DNA of 64,000 nucleotides from Plantago major (taxonomy: Eukaryota > Streptophyta > Magnoliopsida > Lamiales > Plantaginaceae), in contig CM048841.1 in the NCBI GenBank assembly GCA_026545765.1, forward strand, positions 4,039,712 through 4,103,711, given 5' to 3'. Position numbers and translations under genes: made by a program. Below the pieces are notes generated by a model. That model had not been told where the DNA came from. It worked only from the letters and a program-made list of their open reading frames with translations, and ran no database searches. Below are positions 33,411 through 44,850 of this stretch, piece after piece; position 1 is the first letter of the stretch; every line of letters starts with the position of its first letter.

Positions 33411-34215
33411 TACATGATTTTATTAAGGAAATCCGTATTATACACACACATCCGTGTTATAACAATTCCCCAATCTTTCCATATTTCCAGCACATAAAGC
33501 CTTGAGATTCAGAGAAGAAGAGAAACAATGAGTCCATGTACATTCCCCAAACCCGCCACCGTGCTCAACCACCACCAAGTCGCACCACCGCCTCTGGTAC
33601 GACGTGTTGTGGGTCAACTTCCATCCAAACCAACGTCTGCTTTTCTTCCAATTTCCTTGTTCCAAAACACATTTCTTGGAACATGTTGAGGAGTTTCAAG
33701 AGAGTCAGGTTACTTAGATCACATATATCTGTAGTAATCTGTAGAGGATTTCTCTTGTATATCCTATGTGATAAATATTGTAGCATAGCATATCTTGTAG
33801 ATTTGATGAGGAGCTTTATCAAAGATTCTGTTTGTAACACTAGGGAGAATATTTATTTTACATGGTATCAATCGCCATTGACTAACGTCACCGTACATTA
33901 CCGATCCTATGGCCTCCACAACTTCCTCCACTACCTCCTCCCTGGCCGCTGATATTCAATCCACCACACCTGTTTTGCTACCTACAGTCCCTGCACTTAG
34001 CAACTCAGCTCATGTCACAGCTACTAAACTCAATTCTGACAATTATCTCAACTGAAAATCGTAATTGTCCCTTATCTCAAAGGCCAAAATCTCTACAGGT
34101 TTATTGATGGGACTTACCCATGTCCACCTGCTAATGACCAACTCCATTCATATTGAATACAACAGGACCAACAAATATTATCACTACTTGTTGCCTCTCT
34201 CACAGATGGTGTTTT

Positions 34216-35125
34216 TGTAAGAATTTTAGTCTACAATGAGGCTAGTCCATGTTTTTGCATCTAAACCAAAGGGGCCCCATATGTTCGAAATGATGTTTCC
34301 TTAAACATGAATAATCTACTATAGTAGTAGATTGCACTTGAGAAAGAATTACTAAAATTCATTGAGAGGTGAAAGAGTAATTGAAGCTCAAAGTGTGTTG
34401 GTTGATGCATTAAATATGGAATGCCAAGAGTTGAAAATGGGAAGAATCCCACATGGATAAAATTGAGAAAGAAGGAACTATAAGTCCAAAACTTGCTATT
34501 GGGTTTGGGCCCCAAGGGGCACCAATGGTTTTAGAAGGGGGGAGGAGCTAGATAGCTCCATCACTTGACCACACGCACCCGCCAGGAGCCGGGCCCGGGT
34601 CATGGGTCCGTGGGTTCGCGGGTCGCGGTCTTGAGTAGATTATTATCTTTTTGGGCCAGAAACATATTGTGTTTGGTTAAGCCCAAATAGATAGTCTGAA
34701 ACGAAGCCCAACACTGAAGCGTGAAGCCCAACAGATGCGTCTGTTGGTTTGGGCGGGATTCAACGAACGGATCTGGGACCCGTTTGTGAAAGGCAACATC
34801 CATTCAGACCGCAACTCTTCAATATTATAAATAGAACCCCATAATTGGACTTTCAACACACCGAAATCCAAACCTTCTTTCTTCTCTACTTTCTCTCTAA
34901 AAGCCTGAACTTTCTATACTGCCTAGTTCGACAAGTTAGCAATTCAGTGCTAGAATTCTAACTTACTGCTGGTCTATCTTGGGAGACTGATTGCTAAGTA
35001 AACCGTAGGCACCAGGGCGGGGCAATCAAAGTCTTAAGGACCGAGGGCCAACCCTCAGCTCAGCAGACTTATACTCTCTGTTTTTCGTATACCATCTTCT
35101 ATACACCCACTCTCTACAACCAACA
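34216..35125 (+). repeat. 5' LTR of copia element B
   Basis: Begins TGTAAGAATTTTAGTCTACA and ends CTCTCTACAACCAACA. Contains a TATA-like region before AACCCCATAATTGGAC (about 34825). It is 89 bp shorter than the 3' LTR, mainly through loss of one internal segment. Confidence 0.9.
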
Positions 35126-37065
35126 ACTTAAGACTTTGATCTTGTGTATCGAAGATGACTACCAACGAAGTTGTTGTGTCTGCTGCTCGTGTGAACTCTG
35201 CTCCTGCTCACCATGGGGAGAAGCCAGAGAAGTTTATGGGGACGAACTTCAAGCCGTGGAAACAGAAGATGATGTTCTACTTGACCACCATTGGTCTGGC
35301 GAGTTACCTCACTGTTGAAACTCCTGCCCCACCCACTTTGCAGGAAATTGATGAAAACGCTATGGCCACGGAGGAGGTACATGCCGCACAAGAAGACAAC
35401 AAGAAGAAGCAACTAGCCTATGACGCTTGGATCCACACAGACTTTCTGTGTAGGAACTACATTCTGAATTGTCTCTCTGATGCTCTCTACACCGCCTTCT
35501 CGCTGTCGATTACAAAGGAGTTGTGGGAAAAATTGGACAAGAAGTATTGCATGTGATGTCAAGCGAAGAAGTTTATTGTGGGGAAGTTTCTGAACTTCAG
35601 AATGACTGACTCCAAGTCTGTGATGAGTCAGGTTCTGGAGTATCAAATGATTCTCCACGAATTGGAACAAGAGGGCATGAAGCCTAATGTGTCGTTCCTG
35701 GTTGCTTCACTGATTGAGAAACTTCCACCATCATGGAATGAGTTCATGAGTTATCTCAAGTTGAAGACCAAGGAAATGGGGTTTGAAGAGTTGGTCATCA
35801 AGCTTCAGTTTCAGGAAGACAACCGCAGGGCTTTAGTCAAAGGCAAGCCGCCCATGGATGCCGAGGCTCACCTGGTGGATTCTAAGGGAAAGTCCAAGGG
35901 GAATTCCAACAAGAAGCGCAAGCGGCGTGATGGGGACGTGAAGTCTCAGGGGAATTCTGGGAATTCCGGGAATCCAGGTTCGTCCAGGAAAATCAAGGGA
36001 AAGTGCTTCAATTGTGGGAAGCCTGGACATATGAAGGCAGACTGCAACCAACTCAAGAAGGAAAAGGTCAATGTTGCTGAGGCAAAAGATGATCCTATGG
36101 TGGAGGATTTGGTCAATTCCTTTGCTGTTGTGGTCTTGGAGGCTAACTTGGTTGAGAATCCAAGGCAATGGTGGATGGATATGGATGGATACGGGTGCAA
36201 CCCGACACATTTGTTCTGACAAGGGTGCCTTCTCCACCTACTCTCCACTGAAGGATAAAAAGCTGTTCAAATCATGGGGAACGACGCTACCTCGGAAGTG
36301 AAGGGAGTTGGCAAAGTGGTTCTGAAGATGACTTCTGGGAAGGAGCTCGTACTGAACGAAGTGATGCACGTTCCGGATATCCGCAAGAATTTGGTGTCCG
36401 GGGCTTTGCTAGTTAAGGCATGTTTCAAGATGACTTTCGAGTCTAGTCAGTTTGTAATGTTGAAGAATGGTCAGTTTGTAGGAAAGGGCTACATGTGTGA
36501 TGGGCTCTTCAAAATGTCTGTAATGTCTGTTGTACGCTCCTTTGAGAGCAATGAAATAAAGCATTTTACCTACTTGTCTGAGTTCTCTAATTTATGACAC
36601 CATAGATTAAGGCATACAAACTACAATGCAATTCAAAAGTTAATCAGATTGAAACACTTGCCATCCTTTGAAATCAATCCTCAAAGTAAATGCGAGGTTT
36701 GTGTGGAGTCAAAATTAACTAATTAAGACACCATTTCATTCAGTAAACAGAACCACTACTCTTCTAGAATTAATCCACAACGACTTGTGTGATTTAAAGT
36801 TTGTGCAAACTAGAGGAGGAAAAAAGTATTTTGTTACTTTTATTGACGATTGCACAAGATATTGTTATGTTTACTTGCTAAGAAGTAAGGATGAAACCTT
36901 AGAAGCATTTAAACATTACAAGACTGAAGTTGAGAACCAACTTAATAATAGAATTAAGATAATTCGAAGTGATAGAGGTGGAGAATATGGAGCACCATTT
37001 GAAGAATATTGCTCTCAGTTTGGCATCATTCATCAAACTACCGCTCCTTACACTACAAAAACACA

Positions 37066-37380
37066 GTGCAGAAGCGGATAGATCCGTCACATAGCGACTA
37101 TCCGTCGTCGCCCGGTGGCGACGGATCGGGCGACGGATAGAAAATCCGTCGCCCCCTGGAGCTGTGGCGACGGATAATAATCCGTCGTCCAATTCGCGAC
37201 GGATTGGACGACGGATTATATGTTTGACCATTTTTTTTTTAATTCCGAAATATAACGACGGATAGAATCTATCCGTCGTCATATTTAGCGACGGATAGAA
37301 TCTACCCGTCGCTATCTTTAGCGACGGATAGATTCTATCCGTCGCTAAATATTTTAATTGGACACTGTGAATTCCGTCAC
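37066..37380. repeat. CACTA-2 left subterminal repeats
   Basis: Dense direct and inverted GCGACGGATA motifs, several in perfect hairpin pairs such as GCGACGGATA followed by TATCCGTCGC. Confidence 0.88.
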
Positions 37381-37599
37381 TAATTTTGTCACTATTAATC
37401 CGTCACTATTTATTTCATATTAATCCCTATTTTTCGTAGTTCACCTATTTAATCAATATAATGTTCGATAATAAATCAATAATACAGAAAATGTTTCAAT
37501 GAATAAAAAAGTAATATTCGGAGCTGGAGAAATTATCCAAACAAGTGTAAATATGAAAAAAAATCCGAACATACAGATACATAACTAGCTATCAGACGG

Positions 37600-39450
37600 G
37601 GGTGGGTGTGGGTGATGGCGAACGGGACATGAATCGCTCCATCTCAGAATCAAGGCGCTGTCATTCCCTTTGTTCTCTTCAGCTCCATCTCATCCCTTTG
37701 TTCTTGGGCACGTTGCATCTCTTGAGTTAGAGCTGCAACTGCTTTGACACGATCGCACCATTTCCGAGACCTGCTCCTGTGTGTATACCGGACGTCTGGA
37801 CTGCTGGGATGATGATGATGAGCACCCAGGACTAGCCAGGCTCAAACCGAGGCTCCCGAGTCCATATATTCGTCCTTTCTTGTCCGGTTTGTTGACCTCT
37901 AAGAAGATGTTGTCAACTTGTTCAGTCGACAGCTCCTCGCCCGTCTCTTCCTCCTGCCTGGCTACCTGAGCATCAACCTCAGCCTGAAATCGTAAATAAT
38001 GTATATCATGATCGATTCGCTTTTCAAAAATAAATTGTAATAGTGTACAAATATGAACTTTAAGCAACATAAACATACCGCAATAGCCGAGGCCCGGGAG
38101 TCGGTCCATACTCCGCCCTTATGCTTGGCCTTCTTGAAGATGGCATACTTGGATGTGACCTCCCCCCGTGCACCTGAATCAAACCAAATCTAGTCAACAA
38201 TTTAGCATCTACAAGTATTAGAGCAGCAGAGACACAATAAATACACGTAATGCTAGATTGCAAAAACACATATATACGTACGCACCGATTGATAAAAATC
38301 GATGAGATCGCCTCCCAGGTGGTGAACGGCCCTTCTGCCAGACGATCGGGATGCCCGGTTACTTTGTTGGTCCAAGCAACGTCACGGACATCGATTCGGC
38401 CATGAGGCATCCCAAAGGGCCCACTCCGATGCATCAACTGTGGAGGATTGGGCCACCCGATCCCGAATGGCCTTCCACGCATGACCATATCCTCAGCAGT
38501 TTGGATCCCACAGCCTCTAAAACGCGCCCGGATCTGTGGGATCAACTCTTTGGAATGAAGTACTCCTTCTACATTTCCAATTTCATACAACATCCAAAGT
38601 CAATACATGTCCTAATAACATAACAGATATGGTGACTAACATATCACCCAAATAAAGTGGCTAACATACCACTCACATATAGTGGCTAACATACCACTCA
38701 CATTGTCCTAAAATTTACTAACACAATGGTGACTAACATATCACCCAAATAAAGTGGCTAACATACCACTCACATACAGTGGCTAACATACCACTCACAT
38801 TGTCCTAAAATTTACTAACACAATGGTGACTAACATATCACCCAAATAAAGTGGCTAACATACCACTCACATAAGGGCTAACATACCACTCATATTAAAA
38901 CGATTATAATTACAAACAAAGGAATGTCATATTTTAACTTACCCTCAGCTCATCGAAGTACTCGGCCCTCATGCGCTCCGAGATGTGGCTCCAACACTCA
39001 CCACCACCCTTGGTTTCTCTCCTGCTCGGAAGATGTCACCTAGTTTGTTGTGCACCTCCGAGGCCATAAAAGTTGTCAATGTATAAGATACAAGAAACGA
39101 ATATATATTACTTTAGTACAACAATTTATACTTGTCAACTATCATTATAAGTTATGTTTTACATATTTAAGAAGAATGTATAATACTTACTTGGCAGGAC
39201 CAATAGGGAAAATCACAGGCAAGCCGTCCCACGTGACGTTGGGATGGTTTGGATCGAACACGAGGTAGGGACAATCGTCGTGGTAGAGCCACGGCTGCTC
39301 TCTCCTGCCCAGGGGGTCTCAGGAATCTGAGACCTGCTGTCCTGATCATCGGAGCCCTCCTCGTTGTCGACCACCCCCGATCCACCACTATCATGCGGTA
39401 GTGCGTGGGGGAGGACGATAGGTGGACGGCCTCTGTCGCGGCATCTGCAA
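37600..39450 (-). pseudogene. CACTA-2 second gene (Transposase_24/TNPA-like)
   Basis: The segments are homologous to those of CACTA-1: 38593-38296 (PMPHRSGPFGMP-like block), 38109-37690 with LSTEQVDNIFLEVNKPDKKG and GRIYGLGSLG, and a 5' part at about 39440-39190. Family PF03004, whose members bind the subterminal repeats. The coiled-coil C-terminus seen in CACTA-1 is eroded here (37600-37750). An intron holds a minisatellite (38628-38915). The exon structure is uncertain, and small deletions relative to CACTA-1 suggest decay. Confidence 0.6.
38628..38915. repeat. Minisatellite in CACTA-2
   Basis: Same GTGGCTAACATACCACTCAC / GGTGACTAACATATCACCCA units as in CACTA-1, here with a clear higher-order period of about 95 bp that includes TTGTCCTAAAATTTACTAAC. 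Confidence 0.9.
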
Positions 39451-39774
39451 AAAAATGTAATAAATACAATAAAAATGTGTTAGTACGAGTTATAATACAT
39501 AACAGATTATAATAACACATATAATTACTCAAATGTTATGAACTACTAACTATTTATAATACACATAATATACCGTTATCGCCGTCCTCTAAGGCTACAT
39601 ATTGGTCCTCGTGCAGATCAAACAACTCATCATCTGCTTCTATGGGATCTTCTGCTTGTTTATCGACATCCTCTTGTTGGTACGAGTTGGTAATTGAGTC
39701 GTCTTTCTCAATGTACTCCACTTTCGAGCGAGCACGAATAGGTACCGCAGACTAACCATTCCCCTTATCGCGTT

Positions 39775-42700
39775 TTACCTTGGATATTCAAGAAACACCA
39801 CTTGTCGTGCTTGAGTCGCCAGAATAAATGGTTCATACTTGGTTCGGTACCTCTTCTTTTGGTTCACATCAACCATTTCATACCGCTCGTTCTTCCTCGT
39901 ACCTCCTGGATTAGGATCATACCACTCAACGTCAAACAAGAAGGTTCGTTTAAATGGCAATCCAGAATATTCAATCCTCACAATTCGTTTTAGCTTGCCG
40001 TGGAAATCAAACAAAGTAGCGTCTCCATAATCTTTTGCACCATTAACACACACCCCGGAGTTGCTTGTCGCCATGGCCGTGTTACATTCAGTCGTGTGGA
40101 GCCTAAGGCCATTGACTATATAACCTGGGAATGTGTAGACCTTTTTGAATGGACCCTCTGCGAGAGCCTTTAAGTATATGCATGTGACGTTGCTAATAGG
40201 ATTCCGGACATACTCTCGGAACCAATCTGGAAATTCTGTAGGAATTTTTGAGTCAAGTAGTTCCTCTAGTGTATCCTCTGTCATCTGAGGATTTTCTTCC
40301 AAACAACGCTTTTTGAAAAAACTGCAAACATTGATTCGATGATAAGTCTATAATTGAAGTAGAGACTTGCGTAGCTATATTAAAATTTAAATAAATGGTT
40401 GCTCACCTCGCAAATAGTACCATATACTGGTCAACCTCAGCACAATTCGTGAGGACATAATATTGAGCTGCTTTCAACTCTTTATCCGTAAGATATTCTT
40501 TCTTAGCTGCACCAAGAGGTCTCCCTGATACCCCACGAAGATGATAGGGAAAACTCATCATCCGCTTGAACTACGAATGTGTCTACGTTTCGAGCCAGCC
40601 TTGCTGTCTTCGTAGGGACGTGTTCATCAAAGTAATAAGAGCAGAAGGTTGCAGTTTCCTCTCGAATGTAGGCATTGGCAATCGAACCTTCAGGTTTACC
40701 TTTGTTGTTGACATACTTCTTCAATTTCCCCAAGTACCTCTCGAATGGATACATCCATCGATACTGAACCGGTCCAGCAAGTCTCGCTTCATGAGGAAGG
40801 TGAACCGACAAGTGCTCCATAGAATCAAACCAGCTCGGTGGAAAGATACGCTCGAGCTTGCATAGAATCAATGGTATGTTCCTTTCAAGATTTTCCAACA
40901 CTTTATCATGAACCACCCTTGTGCCTAAATTTTTGAAAAATAAGCTCAACTCGGTGATAGCAGTCCATACGTGTTTCGTGAAGCTCTCGAAATGCTACCG
41001 GATAAGCCTCTCCATGAACACATGACAGTCGTGGCTCTTCATCCCATAAACCTTTGTCTTCTTCAAATCCACACACCTCTCTAGATTTGAGGCGTAATTA
41101 TCTGGGAAACTCAATGCCCTCACCCAATCAAACAAAATTGACCTAGAAGCGTTGTCAGTTGTGTAGCACGCTTTCGGCCACTTACCATTCTCATCATTCT
41201 TTGTCAACTCAGGCCTTTTACACCACGTCGACAACTCGGATCTAGACTTCGCATGGTCCTTTGTTTTTCCCTCAATGTTGCAAAGTGTATTGAATAAGTT
41301 CTCGAACACGTTCTTCTCAATGTGCATGAAATCTAAGTTGTGACGGATAAGAAGACCGCTCGAGAAGGCAAGTCCCAGAAAATGCTTCTCTTCCTCCAAC
41401 CACATTTTTTACCAATTTTCTCGTTATGCTTCATCCACCCAAGTTCAGTCACCTTCATAAGACCCAATCTATCAATCTCCGCAAGAATTTGTGCACTAGT
41501 AAGTCTTGTCGGGGCTTTTTTGTTGACGACTTTATTTTTCAAGAATTGATCCTTGTTCTTCCTGAACGGATGGTCACTTTCTAGCAACCTACGATGACAA
41601 TCAAACCAACAAAATTTTCCACTACCCTTCAGTCTAAATGCATCTGTATCCTCCAAGCAATGTGGACATGCATATTTCCCTGCAGTTTTCCTTCCATATA
41701 ACATGGAGTACGCAGGGAAGTCACTCACGGTCCAAAGAAGAGCTGCTCTCAAGGTGAAGTTCTTTTTTGTCGACACATCATATGCAAGGATACCATCCGT
41801 CCACAACTCGATCAGCTCCTTGATTAGGGGTTGCAAGAAAACATCCAACGTCAGTCCAGGATCTTTCGGCCCAGGCACCAATGCAGTCAGAAACATGAAT
41901 GGCTCCTTCATGCACTCACGGGGGGCAGATTGTACGGTGTGAGCATAAATGGCCAACAAGAGTATTTACGTTCACTACCGAACGGGTTAAAACCATCCGT
42001 ACAAAGTCCCAAACGTACATTTCTAGATTCGGCTGCAAACTCTGGATATGTCTTGTCAAACGATTTCCATGCGGGTGAGTCTGCTGGATGGTCCATTCTA
42101 CCACCTTCTGCATTATCCGAGATTACTCGCTCCTTGTGCCACCACATTTTATCCGCAGAAGCACTTGAAGCATACAATCTTTTCAAACGAGGTGCTAGAG
42201 GGAAGTACCACATTTTCTTATGTGAGAGATTTTTCTTTTGTCGTTTCTTTGCAGCCCCCTCCTTGTAACACTTGTACCGTTCCTTACCACAGAACTTGCA
42301 TTCTATTAGATCTGCATCCTCCTCCCAATATATCATGCATTTTTGACACGATCTATGGTTACCACAGACCCTAATCCCGCATCTTTTCTTCGCTTGGTAA
42401 AAGTTGGTGGGAACTAGGTTTTCTTCAGACAAAGGTCCGACATTACGTCAACCCATTCATTGAAGCTAGTTTGATTCTTTGCCATTAGCTTACAACTCAT
42501 TAGCCGAGCTAACAAAGACAACTCGGTGAGCTTACACCGGGTAAACCGGCTTCCTTGATGATTCTAACAAGTCAAAGAACAACTGATCCTCGGGATTCGG
42601 TGGTTCCTCCACCTCCACCTCGGTTTCAGTGTTGGTTGCGTCCCTGAACTCCGCCCCTGCAGCATCGTACACCATTTGTTCGACTCGAGCTCGAATAGCA

Positions 42701-43724
42701 TCGCCTTCAGATGTACTTTGTTCCCCGACTTGTTCATTTTTTCTCTTCCTTCCACATGCTGTATTGGTCATATGTATTGGGTGGTCTTTGCCTCACCATG
42801 ATGATTCCATACCTGATACGCAGGCAGGAATCCATTTTTCCTCAAGTGCTGGACTACCACTTTAGGAGTCACGTATTGCTTGTTTCTGCACTGTTTCATT
42901 GCACAAGGACACTTTATCAACCCATCCTTAACACAAGCCGGATTTGAGATTGCAAATGCAATGAAACCTTCAACCCCTTTCAGAAAACTCCATTGAACTC
43001 TGCCATTGAGAGTACGACAATACATCCATGAACGATCGGTATTCATTGAATAATTAGATAATAACCTGACACGTTTGAATTCATTAGATCGAGGTCTTTC
43101 ATTTACGGTAATAAATCAATTTCACAATAATTCAATCAATTACTACGTAATATATGTTATATTAGCTTTAGTCAATTGTTAAGGCATTACATAATATAAG
43201 TTACATCAGCTTCAAAATTTTACCATAATATTTGGTTTCATATATATATATCAACTAATGATTACTAGTTATACAAGTCTAGAGACAAAACGGATGAAAC
43301 TCCTCATTCTCATGCACCCCCCTCCTCATCACTTGTGACGCTCCCTACCACAGAACTTGCATTCCAACAGATCTACATCCTCCTCCCAATACACCATGCA
43401 CATGTTCCGACAAGTAGAAATGCACTCAATAGGCGGCCCCAAACCCCGCCTCTCCCTCCACTGGAGGTATGCCATGGACGGTGCTTCCTCGCCGTGATGA
43501 ATCCATACATGATACTCAGGCATGAATCCATAACGTCGCAAGTGCTCGAATACTGTCGTAGGCGTCATAAATTGCTTGTTTCTGCAGGTTTCCAATGTGC
43601 AAGGACACTTTATCAACCCCCCAATTGCACAAACCGGACGTCCCATGGCAAACGAGATGAAACCTTTAACCCCTTCTACAAAACTCCTAGAAACTCTGCC
43701 ATTTACATCATTGCGTACATCCAT
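39775..43724 (-). pseudogene. CACTA-2 TNP2 transposase gene (all domains, interrupted frames)
   Basis: Domain order on the - strand starts with a transposase-associated domain copy 1 (43724-43329) and copy 2 (43046-42768). An acidic linker (42771-42532) and a Cys-rich block (42432: CGNHRSCQKCMIYWEEDADL) follow. The TNP2 core (PF02992) spans 42200-40995, with LGLCTDGFNPFG, YACPHCLEDTDAFRL, LDFMHIEKNVFENLFNTLCN and SHDCHVFMERL. Then come DUF4218 (40949-40503: FPPSWFDSMEHLSVHLPHEA, RWMYPFERYLGKLKKYV) and DUF4216 (40302-39775: LFDVEWYDPNPGG). This is the catalytic protein of CACTA elements, cutting at both ends together with the TNPA-type protein. Some joins between segments look like introns and others like frame changes, for example near 40980 and 41400. 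I therefore treat it as probably non-functional. Confidence 0.8.
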
Positions 43725-44559
43725 GAACGGTCGGAATTCATTGTATACTTTATTTTTAACCTGAGACGTTCCAATTGATTAGATCGTATTTAATTTATTA
43801 GATCGATTCCAATTCGGATAAGAAGATTGTAGAGGTTAATTGTTAATTATTATATGTTGCTTATAAATTAATTATTAATTAAGTGTTCGATATGTTACAA
43901 AATTGGGCATATAATTTAACCATTTCAACCTCTTAGTACATATATTATATACTTAACATACATATCAAATTAACTAATTACTCTATACATATCGAATTAC
44001 TACATATATTCATATCAAATTACATACTTAACATACAAATTTATCAAATCAAAACTACATACTTCTATACTTAACAAACATATCAAATTAATTAAACTAA
44101 CTATATATACTTAACACACAAATCAAACTAACTACATACATTCATACATACCAAACTTAACATACTACATACATTCATATCATTAATTAAACTAACTATC
44201 AAATTGAACAAATTACATATAATTGATCAAATTAACTAAACTAACTTCTACATACTTATCATATATACATATAATTGCTCAAATTAATCAAAATAAACAA
44301 AATCCCCAAAATTTTAAAAACTAGGATTTTAGCCAAAATACCTTGATTAATCGGTAGAAATATGAAATTGATCGAAGAACCAAACTCCTTGTCACATGAG
44401 CTTCGATTAGGCACCAAGATTGGCCGGAATAACGGATGATTGGCCGGAAAACGAATTGAGGAGAAGAAGAAAATGAGGATGAAAGAATGAAGAAGATGAA
44501 GAAAATGAGGAGATTCTGCCCTCTGTCCGGAAAATATGAACTCTGGGCCGACGGACACG

Positions 44560-44850
44560 TATCCGTCGGCCCAGGGTTGCCGATCCGTTGCTATTTTGGG
44601 CGACGGATACCTTATAGCGACGGATAATCTATCCGTCGCCCAGTTTTTTAAAAAAAAATAATTTCCTTTTTTTTAAAAAAAAATGCAAACTTGGGCGACG
44701 GATAATTATTATCCGTCGCCTAATTTAGCGACGGATAAGTTATCCGTCGCTAATAAGCGACGGATAACTATTACCCGTCGCCAAACGGGGCGACGGATAG
44801 ATTCCGTCGCCCCAATTAGCGATCCGTCATTATGGGGCGACGGATTTTCT
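44560..44850. repeat. CACTA-2 right subterminal repeats
   Basis: About a dozen GCGACGGAT/ATCCGTCGC motifs, closely spaced up to the terminal TTCTTGTAGTG. Confidence 0.88.

Noticed and set aside
34216-35125. Open frames on both strands inside the LTRs of copia B as host genes
   Set aside because: They recur in both LTRs and lie wholly in non-coding terminal repeats.
44259-44558. Reverse-strand open frame in the CACTA-2 right arm as a third element gene
   Set aside because: AT-rich, low complexity in part, and the corresponding frame is not conserved in CACTA-1.
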